This document shows, piece by piece, positions 1 to 8,400 of a stretch of 64,000 bases of DNA. Numbering within the stretch: the first letter of the stretch is position 1; every line of letters begins with the position of its first letter. Source of the DNA: Rouxiella aceris (GTDB lineage Bacteria > Pseudomonadota > Gammaproteobacteria > Enterobacterales > Enterobacteriaceae); contig NZ_JAADJU010000001.1 in assembly GCF_012933545.1 (NCBI RefSeq), positions 682,001-746,000 of the forward strand. The letters run 5' to 3'. The position numbers and the translations under genes are program-made. The notes below the pieces were generated by a model. That model was not told the DNA's origin. It did no database searches and was given only the letters and a program-made list of their open reading frames with translations.

Positions 1-72
1 GCGGAAGCTTACGCAACCATTACCGCCATCGCCTGCTACGACCAGGATCGTCGCTTCATCTACAAACTTCAT
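1..72 (-). CDS. obgE: GTPase ObgE/CgtA, N-terminal fragment
   Basis: Only the first 24 codons are in the window; the gene runs off the left edge. The reverse strand reads [19 protein letters not shown] and onward, the conserved start of the glycine-rich Obg fold. ObgE is a ribosome-associated GTPase acting in 50S assembly and the stringent response. It lies 18 bases downstream of the yhbE stop, in the usual rplU-rpmA-yhbE-obgE order. The start is well placed; nothing can be said about the GTPase domain. Confidence 0.9.
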
Positions 73-90
73 TTCAACTGTCTCCGTAAA

Positions 91-1062
91 TCATTCACCC
101 GGATGCTTTAAGCGAGCAACCAGGTTTTGTTCTGTTCTTGGATGCCACAAACGATGGCCAATTGCAGAAAACATTGCCCCTGCAACGACCACAAAGGCAC
201 CAAAATAACCGATCAGGTTAAGCACCGGCGCGGCAAAGGTGTTTGGCCAGGCGAGCACCAGTAAATCTGAAAATAACAGGGTAAACAGGGGCGTTAAGGT
301 AATTAACGCACTCACCTGTGCCGCCTGCCATCTCGCCATTGCTTCAGCTAATGCGCCGTACCCCACCAGAGTATTTGCGCCGCAGAACAGAAGACAGGCT
401 AGTTGCCAGCTATTAAGTTGTAGCACCAACCCGGGCTTGGCCACGGGAAAGAGTGCAATAGCACATAAAGTGTACAGCATAAAAAGAATCTGCGGTGAAG
501 TCAGTCTTCGCAGTAGTACTTTTTGCGCGACACCATAACTGACCCAAACGGTGGCGGCGCCTATTCCCAATATCACCCCCAGGGTGTAATCGGTCAGGCG
601 GGTAAAGATCTCGATCAAACTGGTATTGAAAAATAATACCAGCCCGCAAATCAGCATCACTGCGCCAATAATCTGCGTAAATCGCATGCGTTCTTTCAAG
701 ATAATGACGCTTGCGAACATCATGCCAACGGGTGAAAGCTGGCCGATTACCTGCGACGCCGTCGGACTGAGATATTTCAGCGACGAGCAAAATAACACAA
801 AGTTACCCAGCAAGCCGCCAGTTGCGACCAGCAGGACAAATAACCATCGGGAACGACGGAAGAGCTGCATCGGAGGCAGTTTTCGCCGGACGAACAATAT
901 CGCCCCCAGAACCCCCCCGGAGATCGCAAAGCGAAACCAGACGGCGGTCAACGGATCCATCACCACCAACACCTGCTTTAAGGCAATGGGCAAAACACCC
1001 CAGCACATAGCCGTGATGACCGCGAGCATAATGCCGATAGGCGCTTGTGATTTGATATCCAT
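91..1062 (-). CDS. yhbE: EamA/DMT-family inner-membrane transporter YhbE
   Basis: A 323-residue, very hydrophobic protein with about ten predicted membrane segments arranged as two EamA repeats (roughly residues 10-145 and 155-295), the drug/metabolite transporter layout. The substrate is unknown. Conserved helix ends such as residues 15-30 (TAMCWGVLPIALKQ) fit the family. The position between rpmA and obgE matches yhbE of E. coli. A terminator separates it from rpmA, but read-through to yhbE and obgE is likely. Confidence is high for family and orthology, low for transported compound. Confidence 0.88.
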   Translation of the reverse strand: MDIKSQAPIGIMLAVITAMCWGVLPIALKQVLVVMDPLTAVWFRFAISGGVLGAILFVRRKLPPMQLFRRSRWLFVLLVATGGLLGNFVLFCSSLKYLSPTASQVIGQLSPVGMMFASVIILKERMRFTQIIGAVMLICGLVLFFNTSLIEIFTRLTDYTLGVILGIGAATVWVSYGVAQKVLLRRLTSPQILFMLYTLCAIALFPVAKPGLVLQLNSWQLACLLFCGANTLVGYGALAEAMARWQAAQVSALITLTPLFTLLFSDLLVLAWPNTFAAPVLNLIGYFGAFVVVAGAMFSAIGHRLWHPRTEQNLVARLKHPGE

Positions 1063-1091
1063 TTTTTGGCCGGTGTGGGCTAACAGAATGT

Positions 1092-1120
1092 AAAAAGCCC
1101 CGCAACTAATTGCGGGGCTT
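1092..1120 (-). terminator. Rho-independent terminator after rpmA
   Basis: Reading the minus strand, a perfect 10-bp stem (AGCCCCGCAA, loop TTAG, TTGCGGGGCT) is followed by a run of T. It lies just downstream of rpmA and upstream of yhbE, so it ends or attenuates the rplU-rpmA transcript. Confidence 0.85.
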
Positions 1121-1147
1121 ACATCAATCTATTAAGACTCGAAGAAA

Positions 1148-1417
<270 letters not shown>

Positions 1418-1423
1418 CTAAAC

Positions 1424-1783
<360 letters not shown>

Positions 1784-1809
1784 CTATAAATATTCACAAT
1801 AGGGCGCGA

Positions 1810-1838
1810 ATTCTACGCAAAAAATCAGCATATGACAA
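1810..1838 (-). promoter_or_regulatory. Sigma-70 promoter of rplU-rpmA
   Basis: On the minus strand a -35 hexamer TTGTCA (1833-1838) and -10 hexamer TAGAAT (1810-1815) are separated by 17 bp, followed by a GC-rich discriminator (TCGCGCCC). That discriminator is typical of promoters under growth-rate and stringent control. This is inference from sequence; no start site has been mapped. Confidence 0.65.
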
Positions 1839-1994
1839 GAGCACAATCACCAGAAAAGAAGAAAAAAAGCGCAGTTCATTTGAACGCGTTTATCTCGCTC
1901 ATTTTTCAAGTACAATCAGTTCTACAGTTTGCATCATGTGCCAATGTGAGCAAGATCTCATTGCGGTGAAGAGAAACACAGCCGAAAAATCACA

Positions 1995-2966
1995 ATGAAC
2001 CTAGAACAGATTATCGATCTCACCGAACAAGATATGGCTGCGGTTAATGCAGCGATTCTCGAACAGTTGAACTCTGATGTCTCCCTCATCAATCAACTAG
2101 GGTATTACATTATAAGCGGTGGCGGTAAACGAATTCGCCCAATGATTGCCGTGCTTGCAGCCCGTGCCCTGAACTACAGCGGTGATAAGCACGTAACGGT
2201 TGCGGCGTTGATAGAATTTATCCACACCGCCACCCTGCTGCATGACGATGTCGTTGATGAATCTGATATGCGCCGCGGCAAAGCCACCGCCAATGCCGCC
2301 TTTGGCAATGCGGCCAGCGTACTGGTCGGCGACTTTATCTATACGCGAGCATTCCAGATGATGACCGACCTGGAATCGCTACCCGTTCTGGCGTTAATGG
2401 CCAAAGCGGTAAACGTGATAGCAGAAGGTGAAGTGCTGCAGCTGATGAACTGTAACGATCCGGACATTACCGAAGAAAGCTACATGCAAGTCATCTACAG
2501 CAAAACGGCAAGGTTGTTTGAAGCGGCTGCGCAGGCATCTGCCATGCTCGCCGGTGGTGACGACGCACAGGTCCAGGCATTGCAGGACTATGGTCGTTAT
2601 TTAGGCACCGCCTTCCAGCTGATTGACGATCTTCTCGATTACGACGCAGATGGCGAGACGCTGGGCAAAAACACCGGTGATGACCTCAATGAAGGGAAAC
2701 CGACGCTGCCCTTGCTGCATGCCATGAACCACGGTGATAGCGAACAGGCAATTATGATCCGCCAGGCCATTGAGCAAGGTAACGGCAGGCATTTGCTTGA
2801 ACCGGTGCTGCAGGCCATGCATCAATGCGGCTCCCTTGACTACACGCGTAACCGAGCCGAAGAGGAAGCCGACAAGGCTATTGCCGCATTACGGGTATTA
2901 CCTGAATCGCCTTACCGACTGGCCCTTGAAGGTCTCGCTCATTTAGCCGTCAAACGTGATTTTTAA
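1995..2966 (+). CDS. ispB: Octaprenyl diphosphate synthase IspB
   Basis: Trans-isoprenyl diphosphate synthase making the C40 side chain of ubiquinone and menaquinone by adding isopentenyl diphosphate to farnesyl diphosphate. The 323-residue protein has the first Asp-rich motif DDVVDESDMRRG (residues 84-95) and the second, DDLLDYD (211-217), both magnesium-binding, plus GGGKRIRP at 42-49. Length and position, divergent from rplU, match E. coli ispB. It is essential in E. coli. Confidence 0.97.
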   Translation: MNLEQIIDLTEQDMAAVNAAILEQLNSDVSLINQLGYYIISGGGKRIRPMIAVLAARALNYSGDKHVTVAALIEFIHTATLLHDDVVDESDMRRGKATANAAFGNAASVLVGDFIYTRAFQMMTDLESLPVLALMAKAVNVIAEGEVLQLMNCNDPDITEESYMQVIYSKTARLFEAAAQASAMLAGGDDAQVQALQDYGRYLGTAFQLIDDLLDYDADGETLGKNTGDDLNEGKPTLPLLHAMNHGDSEQAIMIRQAIEQGNGRHLLEPVLQAMHQCGSLDYTRNRAEEEADKAIAALRVLPESPYRLALEGLAHLAVKRDF

Positions 2967-2994
2967 TTAAACCATTAACAAGGCTCTCCCCGCC

Positions 2995-3381
2995 TCAAAT
3001 GCCGGGGTGGCTTTGTTTAGTCGAATTTTGCTCGTCGGCGTTAATGCAGTCGATCATCGCCGTCATTCCTTTTCTGACGATATAAGAGATAATTTGTTTG
3101 CGCTCTGTTTCGTTAAGTTGCTTATAACTCTCAATCCAGATTGCCAGGGGATCCTGATAGGAAGTACAAAGATATTCTGCAGATTTTTCCTGAATAATTA
3201 ATGCAGGTTTTGTCCTGTTAGGCAGGCTATCGATATGATATTCCACTGCTCTGCCCTGGACACCAAAACGGCGCCGTTTTTCCCATCCCTGACGCCTTGC
3301 CATACCATGTACGCCTTGGGTTGAGGTAGGTAAACCATTTATCCCGACAAGCTCCTTTGCTGCAAACCATTCCTGTTTCAT
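2995..3381 (-). CDS. Mu-type winged-helix DNA-binding protein, copy 1
   Basis: A 128-residue protein. Residues 1-56 (MKQEWFAAKELVG, then GLPTSTQGVHGMARRQGW and EYHIDSLP) match the N-terminal DNA-binding domain shared by phage Mu transposase (MuA) and Mu repressor. The rest (LAIWIESYKQLNETERKQI, then a short helical tail) resembles the repressor tail; no transposase catalytic domain is present. I start at 3381, where AAAGGA lies 6-7 bases upstream and the start aligns with the paralogue at 3608-3973; the frame is open 8 codons further. By eye the two are about two-thirds identical. The role is unknown; a transcriptional regulator is likely. The neighbour sfsB is also Mu-like (Ner). Confidence 0.8.
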   Translation of the reverse strand: MKQEWFAAKELVGINGLPTSTQGVHGMARRQGWEKRRRFGVQGRAVEYHIDSLPNRTKPALIIQEKSAEYLCTSYQDPLAIWIESYKQLNETERKQIISYIVRKGMTAMIDCINADEQNSTKQSHPGI

Positions 3382-3607
3382 GGCATTCCTTTGTATTAGT
3401 TGCAAACCGAAAATAGAAAACCCGTCTGCATTTCACTCTACAGTCAAGGCAATATCTTTACATAACAAAGAATCAGAGAGGCCGATATCACTTAAATTTA
3501 ACCGCTAATAATTAACACGCAATGTGTTGCCCTGAAATATATCATCACATAGGTAACATTACCCCTAAAATTGTCAAATTCCGAATTATTGCATCAAATT
3601 TAAAAAA

Positions 3608-3973
3608 TCAGCAAATAGGTTCATCCAATAGATTCAGCCGCTTAATCATTTGCGTCAGTCCATCACGCACAATAAAGGTGATGATTTTCTTGCGCTCATC
3701 TTCATGCAGTTGCTTGTAACTCTCAATCCAGATAGCGAGCGGATCTTGATAACTGGAATACAGATATTCTGCTGACTGCTCATGCATCATTAAATTTGAA
3801 ACCGTTTTGATTGGCAGGCTATCCACATGATATTCAACGCCACGCCCCTGAACGCCAAGACGTCGGCGCTTAATCCAATTCTGGCGGCGCGCCATGCTGT
3901 GTATTCCCTGAGTTGATGTCGGTAACCCAGGAAAACCAATCAGTTCTTTTGCTGAAAACCACTCTCGATTCAT
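3608..3973 (-). CDS. Mu-type winged-helix DNA-binding protein, copy 2
   Basis: A 121-residue paralogue of the preceding gene, in the same orientation and 226 bases upstream of it. It has the same MuA/Mu-repressor-type winged helix (MNREWFSAKEL at 1-11, GLPTSTQGIHSMARRQ, EYHVDSLP) and the same C-terminal helical segment (DPLAIWIESYKQLHEDERKK). The C-terminal ends differ. Conservation is strongest in the DNA-binding helices and in the DPLAIWIESYKQL block, which suggests both bind related DNA sites and may multimerise through the tail. Function unknown. The separation suggests each copy has its own promoter. Confidence 0.8.
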   Translation of the reverse strand: MNREWFSAKELIGFPGLPTSTQGIHSMARRQNWIKRRRLGVQGRGVEYHVDSLPIKTVSNLMMHEQSAEYLYSSYQDPLAIWIESYKQLHEDERKKIITFIVRDGLTQMIKRLNLLDEPIC

Positions 3974-4619
3974 AATATTATTCTCTATTTAGCAAACGAA
4001 TTATAATAAATATCAATCATTACTGCTCAAACGGGCAAGCGCGGTTATTATATGGGCAACGAGTTTATACGCTTATGCTGAAATTTAAGTTATACCACTA
4101 CTCAATACTATTCGGAATTAACAAATTAAAAAATCATCATTTCATATTTTTTGATGAAATATTTTTATGAAAAAAAATGAAACCCAAAGCCTCATTTTAC
4201 CCCTAAAATTTAATTACATTTAACAAATCGATTGAGAATAAGATAAAAATCATTACTTTCAATAAGATAATTTGAAATGCAAATAAATGCTGGCTTATTT
4301 TTTTTAGAAAAAATGCACTCACTATATGATAGTAACGACACAAAAAATCAAGCGAACAGAACCACTAATATCAAGAATATTTTATTTAACCCACCTTACC
4401 AGATAAACTAAACTCAATAATTACAGTGAGTTATTTCAAGAAAATTATGAACTTAGTGATTAGCGTAAGACTGTTGATTAATAATTAAAAATTGTGATTT
4501 TTTTTGAGAACTCGATTTGAACTATGTTCGTAAATTTGCTCATATATCTTTCCAAATAAAAAATTGCCAATCAAATTCCGTTCACCAGAACAGGTAGATA
4601 ATTAGACAATGGAGCAAAT
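3974..4619. other. AT-rich intergenic region between Mu-like gene 2 and sfsB
   Basis: A 646-base divergent region, strongly AT-rich, with several A/T tracts (for example 4138-4195), suggesting an H-NS-prone or curved regulatory region. It must hold the promoters of the Mu-like gene (leftward) and sfsB (rightward). A 14-mer, TTACCCCTAAAATT, at 4197-4210 also occurs at 3559-3572, upstream of the other Mu-like copy. No gene, tRNA or convincing small ORF is visible. Confidence 0.5.
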
Positions 4620-4901
4620 ATGCTATTAAAGAGAGAAGATTGGCATCACGCTGATATCATCGCATCACTACATAAACGTAGAACCACCCTGGCGGCTTTA
4701 TCACGTTCTGCCGGGTTAAGTTCATCAACCCTGGCCAATGCCTTGTCCCGCCCATGGCCAAAAGGAGAGTGGATTATTGCCAATGCCCTTGGTTTACACC
4801 CTGCAGAAATCTGGCCCAGCCGTTACTATGACCCAAAAACCAATCAACTGTTAGAGAGGAGAATGCGCGCACAGCCGAGTTTTAAAATAACGAGGAAATA
4901 A
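4620..4901 (+). CDS. sfsB: Ner-like DNA-binding transcriptional regulator SfsB (Nlp)
   Basis: A 93-residue helix-turn-helix protein of the phage Mu Ner family. Residues 18-60 hold the HTH (TTLAALSRSAGLSSSTLANA) and the Ner signature WIIANALGLHPAEIWPSRYY follows. In E. coli, SfsB/Nlp affects maltose gene expression and sits beside ispB, as here apart from the two inserted Mu-like genes. A usable ribosome site (GGAG at 4612-4615) precedes ATG 4620. Regulatory targets are not visible. Confidence 0.9.
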   Translation: MLLKREDWHHADIIASLHKRRTTLAALSRSAGLSSSTLANALSRPWPKGEWIIANALGLHPAEIWPSRYYDPKTNQLLERRMRAQPSFKITRK

Positions 4902-4913
4902 GTGATGACCAAC

Positions 4914-4935
4914 CCGCCGGAGCATGCTCCGGCGG
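4914..4935. terminator. Perfect 22-bp palindrome between convergent sfsB and mdh
   Basis: The sequence CCGCCGGAGCATGCTCCGGCGG is a perfect 22-bp palindrome in the 64-base gap between the 3' ends of sfsB and mdh. It would form a GC-rich hairpin in either transcript and probably works as a bidirectional terminator or transcript-end stabiliser. It has no strong T tract on either side, so intrinsic termination is uncertain. Confidence 0.5.
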
Positions 4936-4965
4936 CGGCAAAATAGAGAGGTAAGCGAAAAAAAA

Positions 4966-5904
4966 TCAGCTGTTGATAAACTGCTCACCCAATTGGATAT
5001 CCTGGTGAAGTACGTCAAGCATGGCTTCCATGGCTTGTTGTTCAAATGAACTCAGGGTGCCCAGTTCTTTGAGCTCTGCAATACCGTTTTTACCTAATAA
5101 GATCGGTTGTGCAAAGAAGCGAGCATGCTCACCGTTACCTTCAACATATGCACATTCAACGATACCTGCTTTCCCCTGCAACGCGCTTACCAGAGAGAGA
5201 CCAAAACGCGCCGCCGCCTGTCCCATGGACAGCGTGGCCGATCCGCCGCCAGCTTTCGCCTCGACAACTTCGGTGCCGGCATTTTGAATACGTTTCGTCA
5301 GTTGGGCAACTTCAGCAGGGGTAAAACTGACATCGGGGATTTGCGAAAGCAAAGGCAAGATAGTCACACCGGAGTGGCCGCCAATGACCGGCACCTCGAT
5401 ATCTGCCGGTGACTTGCCTTTCAATTCGGCAACAAAAGTATTGGCGCGAATGATATCCAGAGTCGTGACACCAAAAAGTTTGTTTTTATCGTAAACACCG
5501 GCTTTTTTCAGCACCTCAGCCGCAATTGCCACCGTGGTGTTCACCGGGTTGGTGATCACCCCAATACAGGCTTGCGGACAGGTGACGGCGATTTGCTGCA
5601 CCAAATTACGGACGATACCGGCGTTGACATTAAACAGGTCCGAGCGATCCATACCGGGTTTGCGAGCCACGCCGGCAGAAATCAGCACAACGTCAGCACC
5701 AACCAATGCCGGTTTGGCATCTTCACCACAGAACCCTTTCGTGTAAACCGCCGTGGGGATATGGCTGAGATCGACCGCCACACCCGGCGTAACAGGTGCG
5801 ATATCATACAGTGAGAGTTCAGATCCAGCGGGTAATTGGGTCTTGAGTAGAAGTGCGAGAGCCTGGCCAATGCCGCCGGCAGCACCAAGGATTGTAACTT
5901 TCAT
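4966..5904 (-). CDS. mdh: Malate dehydrogenase
   Basis: NAD-dependent malate dehydrogenase of the TCA cycle (malate + NAD+ to oxaloacetate + NADH), cytoplasmic dimer. At 312 residues it matches E. coli. Visible: the nucleotide-binding GAAGGIGQ (7-14), substrate-binding arginines R81 and R87 (RKPGMDRSD), R153, the catalytic pair D150/H177 (H177 in VIGGHSG), and TNPVNTTV at 118-125. The start has a GGAG site 6 bases upstream. It is convergent with sfsB and divergent from argR. Confidence 0.98.
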   Translation of the reverse strand: MKVTILGAAGGIGQALALLLKTQLPAGSELSLYDIAPVTPGVAVDLSHIPTAVYTKGFCGEDAKPALVGADVVLISAGVARKPGMDRSDLFNVNAGIVRNLVQQIAVTCPQACIGVITNPVNTTVAIAAEVLKKAGVYDKNKLFGVTTLDIIRANTFVAELKGKSPADIEVPVIGGHSGVTILPLLSQIPDVSFTPAEVAQLTKRIQNAGTEVVEAKAGGGSATLSMGQAAARFGLSLVSALQGKAGIVECAYVEGNGEHARFFAQPILLGKNGIAELKELGTLSSFEQQAMEAMLDVLHQDIQLGEQFINS

Positions 5905-6302
5905 CCTATACTCCTTTTTTTATGACGTTAAAAAAACACCACGAATTCATTCACTTAGTAACCTTAGTAAACTATGGGGTTAAAAACAAATACCAGATGG
6001 AGAGATTGCGAGGTCGCGCAGAAATTAAACTGTCGACCAGATCACCTTTATCAGGGCTTTTGTTTTCATATCATTAATATAAAGCAAAATATTTGTATAA
6101 TCCCGGATCCTGTCATTTGGCTTACTCTGCGGTCATCGCCGCGGATCCGCTATAGGCAGAACAACCTCATTTCAATAACATGTAATTAACCTTTATTCCC
6201 AATGAGAGTGCACATATTTGGCATATTCACGATTCTCAAGATCAATAATAGAGTTACATGCCTTATGTTTTAGCTCCTTTCAAGTTAATAACATGATGTT
6301 TG
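5905..6302. other. mdh-argR divergent intergenic region
   Basis: About 400 bases between the mdh start and the ARG boxes of argR. It should carry the mdh promoter on the minus strand. On the plus strand a TATAAT (6096-6101) is visible without a convincing -35. I see no ORF of note and no strong hairpin. In E. coli mdh is controlled by ArcA and CRP; I could not identify those sites with confidence. Confidence 0.4.
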
Positions 6303-6341
6303 ATTGCATAAAAATGCAGTTATCTGCATAATCAATGCAAC
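6303..6341. promoter_or_regulatory. Tandem ARG boxes upstream of argR
   Basis: Two adjacent imperfect palindromes, TGCATAAAAATGCA (6305-6318) and TGCATAATCAATGCA (6325-6339), sit in 18-bp half-operators spaced by about 3 bp, the typical arrangement bound by one ArgR hexamer. They lie 26-65 bases before the argR start codon, as expected for autoregulation. The consensus core is TGAATAATTATTCA; each box deviates mainly by GC for GA. Confidence 0.75.
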
Positions 6342-6352
6342 TACTTATGTGA

Positions 6353-6838
<486 letters not shown>

Positions 6839-7335
6839 CTCGCCCTTTGGCCCGATCCTCTTTATCCACCCGCGCATGGCCGGGCCAATCAACCAGGCAA
6901 TCATCCCTGACGGCTGTTGGTTTAACCTAAACCCGATAGCCCCTCACCCTTCATAAAAGGTGATAATCAATTATTTACCACTATTAATGGTTATCAATAA
7001 CTGACCAACTTCCCTTCCGCTCCGCTTTCACCTTCTTTAGGTGGCTATCAGCCATCTTTTTTGGGCAACAACACTTGCAGCAGGATACCTTGTAATATTT
7101 CGCACAGATAGCTAATTCGCTACAATTAGTTGATAAGTATCAAATTTAACAATAAATGAACAATTTATCGGCATCTTTTATTCTTTTCTGTTATTAAAAA
7201 TCAACTAAGCCCCCTCATAACAACCCAAAAAACTATTAGCAAACTATTAATTTTTGCAGTTATTAGATGTATACTCATTTTCGTGATGTGAATCACAGTT
7301 CGTTGGAACATATAAAAATAGAGACGAGGTCAAAA
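6839..7335. other. argR-yhcN intergenic region with candidate CRP-like site
   Basis: A 497-base gap. After the argR terminator (7040-7062) the sequence is AT-rich. Just before the first yhcN there is a candidate CRP site, CGTGA-N6-TCACA at 7282-7297 (consensus TGTGA-N6-TCACA), and possible -10 hexamers TATACT (7270-7275) and TATAAA (7311-7316). Spacing to either -10 is not a standard CRP class, so activator or repressor use cannot be decided. No coding sequence is seen. Confidence 0.4.
7040..7062 (+). terminator. Rho-independent terminator downstream of argR
   Basis: Stem GGTGGCT (7040-7046), loop ATC, stem AGCCATC (7050-7056; one G-T pair), then six T. It lies 200 bases past argR in plus orientation and so most likely ends the argR transcript. 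Confidence 0.65.
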
Positions 7336-7599
7336 ATGAAAATTAATACTACTATCGCAACTTTAGGCGTGCTTTCTGTTCTGTCATTTGGTGCTTTTGC
7401 AGCACAACCTGTTACAGAAGCGCAGACACAAAATTTGCATTCAGTCGGTGTGATCAGTGTCAGCGGCATTGATGGTACCCCTTCGGATATTCGTCAGGCG
7501 CTGTCTGATAAAGCCGACCAGCAGGGTGCCAAAGCCTTCCGCGTGATTGAAGCGCGTAACGAAGGCAACTATCACGCCACGGCTGAAATTTATCAGTAA
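7336..7599 (+). CDS. yhcN: YhcN/DUF1471 periplasmic stress protein, copy 1
   Basis: An 87-residue secreted protein: signal peptide with cleavage after AFA (residues 1-22, MKINTTIATLGVLSVLSFGA), then one DUF1471 (YhcN) domain with VGVISVSGIDGTPSDIRQAL and ending YHATAEIYQ. I start at 7336, with GAGG 6 bases upstream and E. coli YhcN alignment; the frame is open 23 codons further. YhcN-family proteins are linked to acid and peroxide stress and biofilm. It lies after argR as in E. coli. A close paralogue follows at 7823. Confidence 0.9.
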   Translation: MKINTTIATLGVLSVLSFGAFAAQPVTEAQTQNLHSVGVISVSGIDGTPSDIRQALSDKADQQGAKAFRVIEARNEGNYHATAEIYQ

Positions 7600-7822
7600 C
7601 CACTGAATTGTTACCTTCAGGTAAGAAATCTGAAGGAGCGAATATTTGAATATTCATTCAAATATCGCTGATGACACGGATTTATCGCTGCAAAAACCCA
7701 TGCATTATGTTCGCCATAGATAGACGCGACGCGGTTAGTGCAACAGACGTTCTTACAGAATTGATAAATCCACTAATTGAACTGCGTAGTCATTTACGCA
7801 TATGAAAATTGAGGACATTATC

Positions 7823-8086
7823 ATGAAAATTATCACTGCTATTGCTGCTCTGAGTTTGCTTTCTGCCGTTTCATTCGGCTCGTCTGCTGCACAATTGATC
7901 AGTAATCAACAAGCTGAAAATCTGCGCCCTATGGGGGTGATCAGCGTAAGCGGTATTGATGGCACACCAACTGATATTCGTCAGCAGTTGTCCCAGAAGG
8001 CCGACAGTGAAGGTGCATCATCATATCGTGTTATTGAAGCCCGAAATGATGGCAACTATCACGCAACGGCAGAAATTTATAAATAA
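7823..8086 (+). CDS. YhcN/DUF1471 periplasmic stress protein, copy 2
   Basis: A second 87-residue YhcN-family protein, the same length as copy 1. It has a signal peptide (MKIITAIAALSLLSAVSFGS, predicted cut near SSAA/Q) and a DUF1471 domain nearly identical in its core (GVISVSGIDGTP and YRVIEARNDGNYHATAEIY). The start at 7823 has GAGGA 7 bases upstream; an in-frame ATG at 7802 is less likely. The 223-base spacer holds an AT-rich 10-bp hairpin (7642-7665) without a T tract, so the two may be separately transcribed. It is a tandem duplicate that has diverged mainly in the signal peptide. Confidence 0.88.
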   Translation: MKIITAIAALSLLSAVSFGSSAAQLISNQQAENLRPMGVISVSGIDGTPTDIRQQLSQKADSEGASSYRVIEARNDGNYHATAEIYK

Positions 8087-8199
8087 CGCTTCTGTCCGGA
8101 TCGGCCAAAAAATTTAAAACCATCGCATGCTTTATCTATTAGCTTAAATGGTTTCAACGGCCAACAATGATCACTAACAAGAAACACTGTTGAGGCCAA

Positions 8200-8297
8200 A
8201 GAGAACGGCACTGCCACTGCCCTGTTCTCTTATGAAACGAAACCCTCGTCGTCCTGTCCGACGACACCCTTTGCCCTCGCTTGCGAGGGTTTTTTTT
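8200..8297 (+). ncRNA. Candidate small RNA or structured 3' UTR with terminator
   Basis: Three consecutive hairpins lie between yhcN copy 2 and mpl. The first is 8200-8230 (AGAGAAC/GTTCTCT plus GGCA/TGCC, two-base bulge). The second is 8248-8265 (GTCGTC, loop CTGTCC, GACGAC). The third is a terminator, 8274-8297. A further inverted repeat (AAACCAT/ATGGTTT within GGCC arms, 8104-8163) lies upstream. This is more structure than a simple terminator needs, and it fits either a trans-acting sRNA or a 3' UTR-derived sRNA of yhcN. I see no strong promoter and do not recognise a known sRNA family. Confidence 0.4.
8274..8297 (+). terminator. Strong Rho-independent terminator
   Basis: CCCTCGC, loop TT, GCGAGGG, followed by eight T (8290-8297). 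It is in plus orientation, ends whatever is transcribed from yhcN copy 2 onward, and precedes the convergent mpl gene. Confidence 0.85.
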
Positions 8298-8400
8298 ATC
8301 TTTATTTCATAGAAAAAACAGGGGGATCGATGATACAGGCAAGAGAAGGAAGTCATGGATGCGGGATATGAGCACGGTGTTTACCGTGCTCATCGTGCTA

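Noticed and set aside
2970-3010. Terminator hairpin after ispB (CCCCG ... CGGGG)
   Set aside because: The loop would be about 10 bases and no T tract follows directly, so I did not list it, although some transcript end is expected between ispB and the convergent Mu-like gene.
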